This document shows positions 39,727 to 48,795 of a DNA stretch of 64,000 nucleotides, piece by piece. The position numbers and the translations under genes were made by a program. Each line of letters opens with the position of its first letter. Position 1 is the first letter of the stretch. The notes under the pieces are model-generated. The model saw only the letters and a program-made list of their open reading frames with translations. It ran no database searches and was not told the DNA's origin. This DNA is from Sphingomonas sp. SUN039 (lineage in GTDB: Bacteria; Pseudomonadota; Alphaproteobacteria; Sphingomonadales; Sphingomonadaceae): positions 3,330,001 through 3,394,000 of the forward strand of contig NZ_CP096972.1 of NCBI RefSeq assembly GCF_024758725.1. The letters run 5' to 3'.

Positions 39727-40478
39727 CCGGCTCCCGTCTGGGCCGCCGCATAAAGCGCAATCGCGGCAGCGTTCGATACGTTGAGGCTCTCGACTTTCGG
39801 CGAGATCGGCAGGCGCGCGATGGCGTCGCAGTGCGCCGCGACATTCTGGCGCATTCCTTCGCCCTCGGCCCCCAGCACCAGCGCGACTTTTTGCGGCCCC
39901 AGCGCCTCAGCCAATGTCGTCCGCGTCTCGCCCGCAAGACCGATCCGCCAGAACCCGGCTTCACCGATCTCATCGAGCGCGCGCGACAGATTGACCACCC
40001 GCACCCAGGGGACGGTTTCGAGCGCGCCCGATGCCGATTTCGCCAGCGCCCCGCCTTCGGGCGGCGCATGGCGGTCCTGCGTGACGATGCCCAGCGCGTC
40101 GAAAGCGGCTGCCGAACGCAGGATCGCGCCGACATTGTGCGGGTCGGTCACCGAATCGAGCACCAGCAGCGCGCGTCGGTCGTCGGCGTCCGCACCCTGA
40201 TCCAGCAGGTCGCCGAGCCAGACATCCTCGAGCGGATTGACTTCGATCACCAGCCCCTGGTGCGGGGCGTCGCCGGGAACCATCCGGCCCAGATCGGCGA
40301 CATCGGCATAGACGATAGGAAGCACCGGCGGCAGATCGAGCCGTCCCAGTGCCTCGCGCGTGCCCCAGATTTTGTGGACGACACGTTCGGGATTGGCGAG
40401 CGCCGCTATTACCGCATGCCGCCCCCAGAAGCGCGGGCGCTGGGCATTATGGCTGCTCGTCCTGTTACCCCGTCGCAC
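39723..40478 (-). CDS. rlmB: 23S rRNA 2'-O-ribose methyltransferase RlmB (SpoU/TrmH family)
   Basis: 251-residue SPOUT methyltransferase that modifies G2251 in the 23S P-loop. The N-terminal substrate-binding domain starts with FWGRHAVIAALANPERVV. SPOUT motif 1 is LVLDSVTDPHNVGAILRSAAAF, motif 2 VALVLGAEGEGMRQ, and motif 3 ARLPISPKVESLNVSNAAAIAL, which forms the trefoil knot and SAM site. Divergent from the tRNA-Tyr gene 107 bp away. Confidence 0.95.
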   Translation of the reverse strand: MRRGNRTSSHNAQRPRFWGRHAVIAALANPERVVHKIWGTREALGRLDLPPVLPIVYADVADLGRMVPGDAPHQGLVIEVNPLEDVWLGDLLDQGADADDRRALLVLDSVTDPHNVGAILRSAAAFDALGIVTQDRHAPPEGGALAKSASGALETVPWVRVVNLSRALDEIGEAGFWRIGLAGETRTTLAEALGPQKVALVLGAEGEGMRQNVAAHCDAIARLPISPKVESLNVSNAAAIALYAAAQTGAG

Positions 40479-40585
40479 ATGTGTCTCCTTGTTCAGGCTG
40501 CCCTACGCCCGCACACAATTGACAGGCAAGGCCCGCTTCGCCATTGCGCGCGCTCGCTGCAACGGCTTGATGCCAGGCGGTGTGT

Positions 40586-40671
40586 GGACAGGTGGCCGAG
40601 TGGTTAAAGGCGGCAGACTGTAAATCTGCTCTCGCAAGGGTACGCTGGTTCGAATCCAGCCCTGTCCACCA
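40586..40671 (+). tRNA. tRNA-Tyr (anticodon GUA)
   Basis: 86 nt including an encoded CCA. Acceptor stem GGACAGG pairs with CCTGTCC, followed by A-CCA. The anticodon loop CTGTAAA has anticodon GTA. The T-arm GGTTCGAATCC is canonical. A long variable arm (CTCTCGCAAGGGTACG) makes it type II, as expected for bacterial tRNA-Tyr. It stands at the boundary between housekeeping genes and the sugar-acid cluster. Confidence 0.97.
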
Positions 40672-40715
40672 CGCAGTGTGCGACTTCGCTGACCGAGGCG
40701 GTTCTCAAGCGGACG

Positions 40716-40737
40716 TGGCGTAGAACTGGCGTAGTTC
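40716..40737. repeat. Tandem 11-bp repeat downstream of tRNA-Tyr
   Basis: TGGCGTAGAAC is followed immediately by TGGCGTAGTTC. It lies in the 180-bp gap between the tRNA and the catabolic cluster, in which no gene is visible. Possibly a remnant of an integration module, but no integrase or duplicated tRNA end is present in the window. Confidence 0.4.
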
Positions 40738-40851
40738 TGTCGGCTTTTGCGGCCTCGCGCTCGTGCGCTGTTCGGCAGAGACCATGCCTGAACCGCGAAG
40801 GCGAGGAGTCGATCTCCTCAACCTGAAGAACGCACGCCTGTCCGTTTCCAT

Positions 40852-42405
40852 TCAGTCAAAAACGCGATGCGGTATGTTTTGCAGATTCGCATCGTTCAGC
40901 ATCAATGGCAGCAGATCGTCGGGAAAACCCTGGTAGCACACCGGGCGCAGGAAGCGCTCGATGGCGGCAGTGCCGACCGAAGTCGTCCGCGAATCGCTGG
41001 TGGCGGGGAACGGTCCGCCGTGGACCATCGCGCGGCTGACTTCGACGCCGGTCGGCCAGCCGTTGACGAGCAGCCGTCCGGCCTTGCGTTCGAGCAGCGG
41101 CACGAGCGCTGTCGCTGCTGCATGGTCTGCGGCGTCTATGTGCAGCGTTGCCGTCAGCTGTCCCTCCATCGCGCTCAGGCACGCTGCAACTTCCGCCATG
41201 TCGGCACACCGCACGATCAGCGATGACGGCCCGAACACCTCATCGGCGAGCGCCGGATCGGCGCGGAAGTCGGCCGCCGAAACGGCGAACAGTGCCGCGC
41301 TGCCGCCACACAAACCGGCTTCGCCGCCTTGTGCGACGCGCTGCACGCCGGCTCCGGCGGCAAGCGCGTTACTGCCTTCGCGAAAATTGGCTGCAATGCC
41401 TTTGGTCAGCATGGTCTGCGGCGCCACGACGCCGAGTGCGGCGGCGGCGGCGGTGGTGAAGCGATCGAGATCGGGGCCTTCGAGCGCAAAGACGATGCCG
41501 GGATTGGTGCAGAATTGTCCGGCACCGAGCGTCAGCGAACCCGCATATGCAGCGCCCAGCGCCTCGGCACGCGCGGCGAGGGCGGCAGGAAACAGGATGA
41601 CGGGGTTCACGCTCGACATTTCGGCATAGACCGGAATGGGTTCGGGGCGCGCTTGCGCGGCGGCGACCAGCGCCAGCCCGCCAAGACGCGAACCGGTAAA
41701 GCCGACCGCCTTGATCCGGGGGTCGGCAACCAAGGCGGCACCGAGGGCGTTACCCGGCCCCTGCACCAGCGAGAACACGCCCTCGGGCAGGCCGCACTCG
41801 ACCACGGCCTGCGCGATGGCTTCGGCGGCGAGCACCGATGTCCCCGGATGCGCCGGATGCGCTTTCACGACGACGGGGCACCCTGCCGCAAGCGCGGATG
41901 CGGTGTCGCCGCCCGCGACCGAGAAGGCGAGCGGGAAATTCGACGCGCCGAAAACGGCGACGGGGCCGACGGCGATGCGGCGCTGGCGCAGGTCGGGGCG
42001 CGGCAGCGGCTGGCGGTCGGGCAGGGGGCGGTCGCGCACGATGCCTGCCCAGTCGCCTTCGCGCACCAGCCGGGCGAACAGCCGGAGCTGGCCGGTGGTG
42101 CGCCCGAGTTCGCCCGTCAGCCGCACCTGCGGCAGCCCGCTTTCGGCCATGGCGCGGGTAATCAATCGGTCGCCGCGCGCTTCGAGCTGTGCGGCAATTG
42201 CGTCGAGAAAGGCACCGCGCACCTCAGGCGTTGTCTCGCGGAACGCATCGAAAGCGGCGTCGGCGAGGGTGCAGGCGTGCGCCAGATCGGCGGGCGGTGT
42301 TACTGCGAAATCGCCCTCGAGCGGCGTGCCGTCGGCCGCCGCCAGCGCCTTGAACACCTCGGTGCCGCCGATACGCGCCGATCCGATGAAATACCTGCCG
42401 TCCAT
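40852..42405 (-). CDS. 2,5-dioxopentanoate (alpha-ketoglutarate semialdehyde) dehydrogenase
   Basis: 517-residue NAD(P)-dependent aldehyde dehydrogenase that makes 2-oxoglutarate, last step of oxidative glucarate/galactarate breakdown. ATG 42405 is chosen for the GAGGA site upstream and the MDGRYFIG start. Motifs: VAVFGASNFPLAFSVAGGD, KAHPAHPGTS (typical of the KGSADH group), catalytic Glu in VYAEMSSVNPV and catalytic Cys in GQFCTNPG. C-terminal VLLPLML-like tail. It is the last gene of the gudD-kdgD block (53 bp from gudD), which fits its substrate. Confidence 0.9.
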   Translation of the reverse strand: MDGRYFIGSARIGGTEVFKALAAADGTPLEGDFAVTPPADLAHACTLADAAFDAFRETTPEVRGAFLDAIAAQLEARGDRLITRAMAESGLPQVRLTGELGRTTGQLRLFARLVREGDWAGIVRDRPLPDRQPLPRPDLRQRRIAVGPVAVFGASNFPLAFSVAGGDTASALAAGCPVVVKAHPAHPGTSVLAAEAIAQAVVECGLPEGVFSLVQGPGNALGAALVADPRIKAVGFTGSRLGGLALVAAAQARPEPIPVYAEMSSVNPVILFPAALAARAEALGAAYAGSLTLGAGQFCTNPGIVFALEGPDLDRFTTAAAAALGVVAPQTMLTKGIAANFREGSNALAAGAGVQRVAQGGEAGLCGGSAALFAVSAADFRADPALADEVFGPSSLIVRCADMAEVAACLSAMEGQLTATLHIDAADHAAATALVPLLERKAGRLLVNGWPTGVEVSRAMVHGGPFPATSDSRTTSVGTAAIERFLRPVCYQGFPDDLLPLMLNDANLQNIPHRVFD

Positions 42406-42458
42406 TATCTGTCCTCGATCGATGCTGTGCGTGATGCGGTGCCGTAGTCCGCGCGAAG

Positions 42459-43787
42459 CTATCGCACCAGACAGGGACGTTTGGGGTCGAACTGCCAGTC
42501 GCGCACCAGAAACTGCATGCCCGTCGCATCGTCGCGCGCGCCGAGGCCGTGGTCCAGGTAAAGCCGGTGCGCGCGTTCGAGCGCGTCCTCGTCGAGGTCG
42601 AGGCCCAGGCCGGGGCGATCCGACAGCGCGACATGGCCGTCGACAATCTGCGGCGGAGCCTTGGTGAGGGTTTCGCCGTCCTGCCAGATCCAGTGGGTAT
42701 CGATCGCCGTGATCCGCCCGGGGGCCGCAGCGGCGCAATGCGTGAACATCGCCAGCGAAATGTCGAAATGGTTGTTCGAGTGCGAGCCCCAGGTCAGCCC
42801 CATCGTCCGGCACAGCTGCGCGACACGGACCGCCCCTTCCATCGTCCAGAAATGCGGGTCGGCCAGCGGGATGTCGACGGCCTGCAGCTGGACGGCATGG
42901 GCGAGTTGCCGCCAGTCGGTCGCGACCATGTTGGTCGCGGTCGGCAGGCCGGTCGCACGGCGGAACTCGGCCATGATCTCGCGACCCGAAAAGCCGTTCT
43001 CGGCCCCGCAGGGGTCCTCGGCATAGGCGAGCACGCCGGTCAGATCGCGGCCGATCCGCACGGCGTCGGCTAGGCTCCATGCGCCATTGGGATCGAGCGT
43101 AATGCGGGCGTCGGGAAAGGCACGCTTGAGCTCACGGACGGCCTTGGCTTCGTCATCGCCTGACAGCACGCCGCCCTTCAGCTTGAAGTCGCGAAAGCCA
43201 TAGCGGGCCTGTGCAGCGCGGGCGAGGTCGACGACCGCGTCGGGCGTCATCGTCGCTTCGTTGCGGCGGCGCAGCCAGACGTCGTCCGCACCGCTTTCAT
43301 CGCGATACGGCAGGTCGGTCGCGTGGCGGTCGGCGATGTAGAAAAGATAGCCGAGCATTTCGACGCGGTCGCGCTGACGGCCTTCGCCCAGCAAATCGGC
43401 AACCGCCTGTCCGGTGTGCCGCCCGAGCAGATCGAGCATCGCCGCCTCGATCGCGGTCTGCGCGTGGATGGTGGTTCTCAGGTCGAAGGTCTGCAGGCCA
43501 CGCCCCCCGGCATCGCGCGCCGCGAAACGGCCACCGACTTCGGCGATTGTCGCAGCATGGCTGCCGAGCGGCTTACCGATGACCAGAGGCTTCGCGTCTT
43601 CCAGCGTCTGCCGGATTGCTTCGCCGCCGGGCACTTCGCCGAGCCCGGTGTTGCCTGCGCTGTCGCTCAGCACGACGATGTTGCGGGTAAAAAACGGCGC
43701 ATGCGCGCCTGACAGGTTGAGCAGCATCGAATCGTGCCCGGCAACGGGCACGACGCGCATCGCCGTTACGACCGGCGCAGCGCTCAT
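42459..43787 (-). CDS. gudD: D-glucarate dehydratase
   Basis: 442-residue enolase-superfamily enzyme converting D-glucarate (and L-idarate) to 5-dehydro-4-deoxy-D-glucarate. Very close to E. coli GudD along its length: [42 protein letters not shown], the KxK base in [13 protein letters not shown], metal ligands in [12 protein letters not shown] and [18 protein letters not shown], and the His/Asp dyad in [20 protein letters not shown] 43787 overlaps the kdgD stop by 4 bp, so the two successive enzymes are translationally coupled. Confidence 0.97.
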   Translation of the reverse strand: MSAAPVVTAMRVVPVAGHDSMLLNLSGAHAPFFTRNIVVLSDSAGNTGLGEVPGGEAIRQTLEDAKPLVIGKPLGSHAATIAEVGGRFAARDAGGRGLQTFDLRTTIHAQTAIEAAMLDLLGRHTGQAVADLLGEGRQRDRVEMLGYLFYIADRHATDLPYRDESGADDVWLRRRNEATMTPDAVVDLARAAQARYGFRDFKLKGGVLSGDDEAKAVRELKRAFPDARITLDPNGAWSLADAVRIGRDLTGVLAYAEDPCGAENGFSGREIMAEFRRATGLPTATNMVATDWRQLAHAVQLQAVDIPLADPHFWTMEGAVRVAQLCRTMGLTWGSHSNNHFDISLAMFTHCAAAAPGRITAIDTHWIWQDGETLTKAPPQIVDGHVALSDRPGLGLDLDEDALERAHRLYLDHGLGARDDATGMQFLVRDWQFDPKRPCLVR

Positions 43788-44713
43788 GCGGCGACGGCGA
43801 GCGAACCGTTGACGCGCTCGATCAGCGCCGCCAGCTCGGCGCGTTCGCCGGGCTTCAGATCGGTCAACGGGCTGCGGACCGGACCTGCAGGCCGTCCGAT
43901 CGCGTCGCACCCGGCCTTGACGATCGACACCGCATAGCCGCTGCCCTGATTGCGCAGCGCGATATAGGGCAGCACGAAATCGTTGAGTTCGCGGACGATG
44001 GTCGCCTTGTCGCGCGCCCGTACCGCCTTGTAGAACCGCACCGCCCATTCGGGCATGAAGTTGAAGATCGCCGAGGAATAGGTGGTGACCCCCATTTCCA
44101 GATAGGCTGGGGCGAAGGTCTCCGCTGTGGGCAAGCCGCCGACATAGGTCAGCCGGTCGCCCATCTTGCAGTAAATCCGCATCATCAGTTCGATATCGCC
44201 GACGCCGTCCTTGAAACCCACGAGGTTGGGGTTGCGGTCGCACAGCCGCGCCAGCGTGTCTTCGTTGAGCACGGCATTGTCGCGGTTATAGACGATGACG
44301 CCGAGGTCGGTCGATTTGCAGACTGCCTCGACGTGCGCGGCAAGACCTTCCTGCCCGGGAGTCATCAGGTACATCGGCAGCAGCAGGATGCCATCGGCCC
44401 CGGCGTGCTCTGCCGAGCGGGCGAGGTCGCAGGCAATCGCGGTGCCATAGCCTGCGCCTGCGATCACCGGCACGCGGCCGGCGGTCTCGGCGACGGCGGC
44501 GCGTACGACCTGCTCGACTTCGGCCGGTGTCAGCGAGAAAAACTCGCCCGTGCCGCCTGCCGCGAACAGCCCGGCGACTTCGTAACTCAGCATCCACGCG
44601 CAATGCTTGCGGAACGCGGCCTCGTCGAAGCGCAACTCGCTGTCGAAATGCGTCACCGGGAACGAGAGCAGTCCTGCCCCGATCGTTTGCGCCATGGCTT
44701 GGGCACTCATCAT
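43784..44713 (-). CDS. kdgD: 5-dehydro-4-deoxyglucarate dehydratase
   Basis: 309-residue DapA-fold aldolase-superfamily enzyme that decarboxylates and dehydrates 5-keto-4-deoxyglucarate to 2,5-dioxopentanoate. Start: ATG 44713 is preferred because GGAG lies 8 bases upstream; a GTG at 44722 would sit too close to it. Motifs: [24 protein letters not shown], the phenolic Tyr in [12 protein letters not shown], and the Schiff-base Lys in [11 protein letters not shown]. Its product feeds the aldehyde dehydrogenase two genes downstream. Confidence 0.95.
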   Translation of the reverse strand: MMSAQAMAQTIGAGLLSFPVTHFDSELRFDEAAFRKHCAWMLSYEVAGLFAAGGTGEFFSLTPAEVEQVVRAAVAETAGRVPVIAGAGYGTAIACDLARSAEHAGADGILLLPMYLMTPGQEGLAAHVEAVCKSTDLGVIVYNRDNAVLNEDTLARLCDRNPNLVGFKDGVGDIELMMRIYCKMGDRLTYVGGLPTAETFAPAYLEMGVTTYSSAIFNFMPEWAVRFYKAVRARDKATIVRELNDFVLPYIALRNQGSGYAVSIVKAGCDAIGRPAGPVRSPLTDLKPGERAELAALIERVNGSLAVAA

Positions 44714-44825
44714 CTTCGTCACTCCGGGATGGGATATGTTGTCCTGCCGCTAGGGCGCGGGTCGGTGCAGGTCCAAGTCAAATGGCGTTTCGGTTCATGC
44801 CGGTTCGGCATCGCTCGCGTGCCGG

Positions 44826-46676
44826 TCATGCCCAGTCGGGAAATTGCAGCGTCGGTTTGCGACTGTAGCAACTCATCTCGAGCACGATCTGCGCGCCTGC
44901 ACCGGGACCGAGCCGCACGGTCAGGTCGCTGCCGCCCACCGCCGTGCGCCGGTCGCCGACAGTGGCGCTGACGATGCCGTGCTCGCCATAGCCGCCGCCG
45001 CGCACGATCAGGCGGCGCGGCGCGGCGGGGTCGAGGTTGACGATACTGAACTTCGTCGAGCGCGAATCCATCGCTTGGACCAGCACTGCGACATCGCTCG
45101 GCAGACCGGGCTGACGCCGGTCGGCATCGAAATGACGCAGCCGCGCGAACAGCGGTGTTCCGCCCTGTTCGGGCGACGTGTGCGTCGGCTCTGGGCGATG
45201 CGCGATAGGCAGCGCGCCCATCGTCTGGTGCAGCAACGCCTCGACCGATACCGGGTTCTTCTCGATGGCATTGTCGGCAAGGCGCGTCTGCGGCGTCGTG
45301 GTGTCGGCTGCGACGAGAGCCATCCGGTCACGCATCCGCCGCATGTCGGTCTGCAGCGCCGCTTCGGGCCAGTCGGGTGCGCGTCCGGCGAGGAACTCGG
45401 TCCAGGGCGTCGGCACCATTGCTGCCCGGTCGGCCTCGCGCATCGACATGTACCAGATTTCGCGCGTGTTGTGGCGATAGGGGCCGGGCTTGAAACTGTA
45501 CCAGCCCTCGGCCCCGTGCATCGTGGGCGACTGGCGGATCCCGTCGATCGTGCGACCGGCGTCGCTGATCCGCGCATTTTGCGTGCGCCACGGCTGCAAA
45601 TAGCGATCGTCGCCGGTCAACAGATAGGCGTTCATGAACCCGACCACCGCACGCGGCACGCGGTTGCGGTCCTCGCGCTTGCCGGTCTGCGGCACGACCG
45701 GCGAAAATCCCCAGCCATAGGTGCCGCCCCACCAGCGCCCGCCCGCCGCCGATCCGATGACGCCGTCGGGGCCGACGTTGCTGGGGATGACGCCGTCATT
45801 GGCGGCCATGCGCTGCGCCCAGGCGTCGACATAGTCGAACAACCAGCCACGAAACCGGTCCTCGCCGGTCAGCAACCACGCGTTGAGCGCGAGCGACGTC
45901 GCCTGCAAGTTGAGCGGGTTGTCGCCGATTGTCTCGGTATATTCGCGATAGTGGTCGAGGAATTGCGCGTATGTATTCTCGCCATGCTCGAGCTTGAACG
46001 GCGCGGCGTCGAACGGGTCGCCCGCCCAGTCGAGCGCAGTCGCCGGGCGCATCAGCGGCCCCAGACTGCCGTTGATCAGCGACGGGATCAGCCGCCGCGC
46101 CGGGTCGTAGTTGCGCGCGACCGGATCGCGCCCGGTGTAGAAATCGGCAAACCGCCGCGCGCGCATGGCGAGCTTGGCATCGCGCGGCGTCGACAGCCCC
46201 ATCAGGTTGAACGTCGTCAACCCCTCGCTGATGTGCTGCCAGTCCATCTGCGTCGGGAATTCGCGAACGTACATACCCTTGCGGCCCGCCGGGACATCGG
46301 TGGTGCGGATACGCGAATATTGCGCGAAATGCGCCTCCTGCACGCCGCGATAGAGCCGCAAAATTTCGGGATCGCCGCCGATGATGTGAAGTAGCGGCCA
46401 GTCGTTGACATGCTCGACGGCATCGTCGGGTCCGTCGTTCGCGCCCCAGCGCAGGAAAGCTTCGAGCCGATGCTCTTTATCGAAATAGCGGTCGTGGAAT
46501 GTGCGCGCGGCGGGCACCTGCATCGCGATCAGCTCGCGTTGCAACTTCGCCCAGCGCGGCGGGGCCATGGGTGTCGCAATGTCGAGCTGCGGTCGCGCTG
46601 CGCGGGGGGCGGCGGGCAGCGACGCCGCGACCAGCGATAATCCTGTGCTCCCAAGGAACTGGCGGCGACTGGTCAT
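44826..46676 (-). CDS. Tat-exported 616-residue protein of unknown function
   Basis: Twin-arginine signal SRRQFLGSTGLSLVAASLP, then a long helical region with repeated Trp/Tyr/His-rich segments (FLRWGANDGPDDAVEHVNDW, EFPTQMDWQHISEGLTTFNL, LALNAWLLTGEDRFRGWLFDY, FMNAYLLTGDDRYLQPW). These repeats look like the helix pairs of an (alpha/alpha) toroid, as in many polysaccharide lyases and glycoside hydrolases. A beta C-terminal domain (about 500-616) follows. I cannot assign a family. It overlaps the UxuA-like gene by 4 bp (ATGA), so the two exported proteins are coupled and probably work on the same uronic-acid-containing substrate. That link is inference. Confidence 0.85.
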   Translation of the reverse strand: MTSRRQFLGSTGLSLVAASLPAAPRAARPQLDIATPMAPPRWAKLQRELIAMQVPAARTFHDRYFDKEHRLEAFLRWGANDGPDDAVEHVNDWPLLHIIGGDPEILRLYRGVQEAHFAQYSRIRTTDVPAGRKGMYVREFPTQMDWQHISEGLTTFNLMGLSTPRDAKLAMRARRFADFYTGRDPVARNYDPARRLIPSLINGSLGPLMRPATALDWAGDPFDAAPFKLEHGENTYAQFLDHYREYTETIGDNPLNLQATSLALNAWLLTGEDRFRGWLFDYVDAWAQRMAANDGVIPSNVGPDGVIGSAAGGRWWGGTYGWGFSPVVPQTGKREDRNRVPRAVVGFMNAYLLTGDDRYLQPWRTQNARISDAGRTIDGIRQSPTMHGAEGWYSFKPGPYRHNTREIWYMSMREADRAAMVPTPWTEFLAGRAPDWPEAALQTDMRRMRDRMALVAADTTTPQTRLADNAIEKNPVSVEALLHQTMGALPIAHRPEPTHTSPEQGGTPLFARLRHFDADRRQPGLPSDVAVLVQAMDSRSTKFSIVNLDPAAPRRLIVRGGGYGEHGIVSATVGDRRTAVGGSDLTVRLGPGAGAQIVLEMSCYSRKPTLQFPDWA

Positions 46677-47797
46677 GCGGCGGGCAATGCGTGCGCGGCG
46701 GCCTGCATCAGCCCGCGGATATGGCCATAGGCAAAAGCGAAGCTCTGCATTGCGGCTTCGGGCTTGCCGGGCACGTCGGGGACATGATCGGGCATCAGCA
46801 TCCCGTCGTAGCCGACCTCGTGATAGGTCATCAGCGCGCGGTACATGTCGATATCGCCTTCGTCGGGGAAGGCTTCGCGGAACTTGCCGCGTCCGCCGAC
46901 GATGTTGCGGAAATGGACGTTGAAGATTTTGCCGCGGCTGCCGAACCAGCGGATGGTATCGAAAATCTGCGTCTTCGGGTCGGGCAGGTTCTCGCTGACA
47001 GTCCCCTGACAGAAATTCAGCCCGTGATAGCGGCTCTCGCGTATCCCGACGAAGCGCTTGAGCCCGTCGATCGTGCCGAGCACGCGGTGGACACCTTGAT
47101 ATCCTTGCGGCGGCGTACCCGGATCGTGCGGATGGCAGGCGAGGCGGACCTTATACTCGTTGGCGACCGGCACGACGCGGTCGAGGAAATAGGCGATTCG
47201 TTCCCAGAACGCGTCCGCGCTGACGGGACCGGCCCGGGTCAGCGGTTTGTCGAGCGTGGCCGTCGCTGCATCCCATGCCCCGAATTCGGCATCGCCGCGG
47301 CCTTGGACGTGCCCCGTCCGCAGCACGCCGAGGATGCTCATATTATATTTGATGCACGGAATGCCGACGGCGGCGCAGTTGCGGATCAGCGTCTGGAACT
47401 GTTCGATGTCGCGGTCGCGCTGCGGGCTATCGGCCATCATGATCGCCGGGTTCGCTTCGCGGTCGATGTGCGACGAAGGCAGCATCACGGGGTCGAGGAT
47501 GTCGAGCGACAGCTTGTGGCGGATCGCCATGTCCTTGAGCGCAGCCAGTTCCGCAACCGTCGAGGCGAGCCGCCCGTCGGACACCTTGGCCCGTGCGGCG
47601 ATGTTGGTGACGCCGTATCGTGCGAAAAACGCGAAACGGTCGTCGGTGGAGGGTCCGCTCTGGCAGCCCAGCTTCATCCGCAACGGACCTCGCGCCGCAT
47701 GCGGTCGCGGGGGTGCAGCGCTCGCCGAAGCGACCGCTCCTGCACCGGCCAGCGTTGCGCCGAGGCCGATGCCGCCCAAGAAATCGCGCCGATCCAT
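46673..47797 (-). CDS. Mannonate dehydratase-like (UxuA family) TIM-barrel protein with Tat signal
   Basis: 374 residues from ATG 47797, chosen for GGGAGA about 8 bases upstream (an ATG at 47815 lacks a site). The N-terminus has MDRRDFLGGIGLGATLAGAG, a twin-arginine signal not found in cytoplasmic E. coli UxuA. The UxuA-like metal/catalytic motifs are present: RLACHPHDPGTPP, KIFNVHFRNIVGG, DEGDIDMYRAL and GMLMPDHVPDVPG. Conventional UxuA converts D-mannonate to 2-keto-3-deoxygluconate. Export would place this one in the periplasm, so the true substrate may differ. Coupled to the unknown 616-residue protein. Confidence 0.85.
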   Translation of the reverse strand: MDRRDFLGGIGLGATLAGAGAVASASAAPPRPHAARGPLRMKLGCQSGPSTDDRFAFFARYGVTNIAARAKVSDGRLASTVAELAALKDMAIRHKLSLDILDPVMLPSSHIDREANPAIMMADSPQRDRDIEQFQTLIRNCAAVGIPCIKYNMSILGVLRTGHVQGRGDAEFGAWDAATATLDKPLTRAGPVSADAFWERIAYFLDRVVPVANEYKVRLACHPHDPGTPPQGYQGVHRVLGTIDGLKRFVGIRESRYHGLNFCQGTVSENLPDPKTQIFDTIRWFGSRGKIFNVHFRNIVGGRGKFREAFPDEGDIDMYRALMTYHEVGYDGMLMPDHVPDVPGKPEAAMQSFAFAYGHIRGLMQAAAHALPAA

Positions 47798-47886
47798 CGC
47801 CGTCTCCCTTGTCATTATCGGGACAGGCTAACGCCAAACGGGGAGAGGCCGCCAATCGCGACACGCAATCGTTCGATACCGGCTGG

Positions 47887-48768
47887 CTATCCGTTCACCG
47901 CGTCGAGATGGCGCAGCAGTTCGCCCAGCGCGGGGTTGTCGTTCTCGCGCCGCCACGCCGCATGGAGCTCGACGATGGGGTCGGCATCCTCCAGCTCGCT
48001 GAACACGACGTCCTCGGGGTGGAGGCGGGCCGAAGACTCAGGGACGAGCGCAAAGCCCTGTCCGGCGCCGACCAGCATCAGGATCGAATGGATCTGCGCG
48101 AGATACTGGACCAGTCGTGGTTCGGCGCGCGCACTCGCCAGCAACCCGGTGATCAGGTCGTGGAAATAGCGCGCCTTGTCGGGCGCGTACATGATCAGGG
48201 GCAGGCCATCGAAATCGGCAAGGCGTCGCGGGCGGTCGGCGGCGGGGACGGAGCTGTGCGAGCAGACGATGAAGCGTTCGCGCAGCACGCGCCGCGACTC
48301 GAGTTCCGGCCGCCGCACGGGCGGACGCAGCAGCCCGAAGTCGATACGCCCCGACAACAGGCTTTCGAGCTGCTCGCCGGTGACCATCTCCTTCAGCAGG
48401 AACCGCACATCGGGCAGTTCGGCCTGCACGCGTCCGATCAGGCGCGGCAGGAAACTATAGCCCGATGCGGCGGTGAAGCCGAGCGTGACCATGCCGAGCT
48501 GCCCTTCGGCGGCGGCGCGCGCAGTGGCGACCGCGCTGTCGGTCATTTCCACAATGCGCGTCGCTTCGGCCAGGAACGCCGCGCCTGCCGCCGTCAGCTT
48601 TACCGAACGGCTCGACCGCCGGAACAGCTCGACGCGCAAGATACGCTCGAGTACCTGGATGTGGCGGCTGAGCGGCGGCTGGGTCATGTTCAGCCGTCCG
48701 GCAGCGCGGCCGAAATGCAGTTCCTCGGCAACGGCTACGAAACAGCGTAGCTGGATCAGCTCGAACAT
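47887..48768 (-). CDS. LysR family transcriptional regulator
   Basis: 293 residues. The N-terminal winged HTH is IQLRCFVAVAEELHFGRAAGRLNMTQPPLSRHIQVLE, followed by RSVKLTAAGAAFL and the effector-binding domain (about 90-290, GMVTLGFTAASGYSFLPRLIG). The HFGRAAxxLxMTQPPLS pattern belongs to the CbbR/BenM-like subgroup. As the only regulator inside the sugar-acid cluster it probably controls the flanking dehydratase genes with an aldarate-derived ligand. It is 27 bp downstream of the GlucD-like gene, an atypical non-divergent position. Confidence 0.92.
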   Translation of the reverse strand: MFELIQLRCFVAVAEELHFGRAAGRLNMTQPPLSRHIQVLERILRVELFRRSSRSVKLTAAGAAFLAEATRIVEMTDSAVATARAAAEGQLGMVTLGFTAASGYSFLPRLIGRVQAELPDVRFLLKEMVTGEQLESLLSGRIDFGLLRPPVRRPELESRRVLRERFIVCSHSSVPAADRPRRLADFDGLPLIMYAPDKARYFHDLITGLLASARAEPRLVQYLAQIHSILMLVGAGQGFALVPESSARLHPEDVVFSELEDADPIVELHAAWRRENDNPALGELLRHLDAVNG

Positions 48769-48795
48769 GCCGCTCTCCCGCAGCGTTATGATCCC

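Noticed and set aside
40672-40851. Integrase remnant next to the tRNA
   Set aside because: All six frames were considered and none shows the tyrosine recombinase catalytic pattern; only a short tandem repeat is evident.
40852-43080. A single 742-codon protein covering the aldehyde dehydrogenase and part of gudD
   Set aside because: The N-terminal 225 codons are an out-of-frame reading of gudD; the true dehydrogenase starts at 42405 with its own ribosome-binding site.
42459-44243. A 594-codon gudD with an N-terminal extension
   Set aside because: The extension is out-of-frame kdgD sequence; homology to GudD begins at the ATG at 43787.
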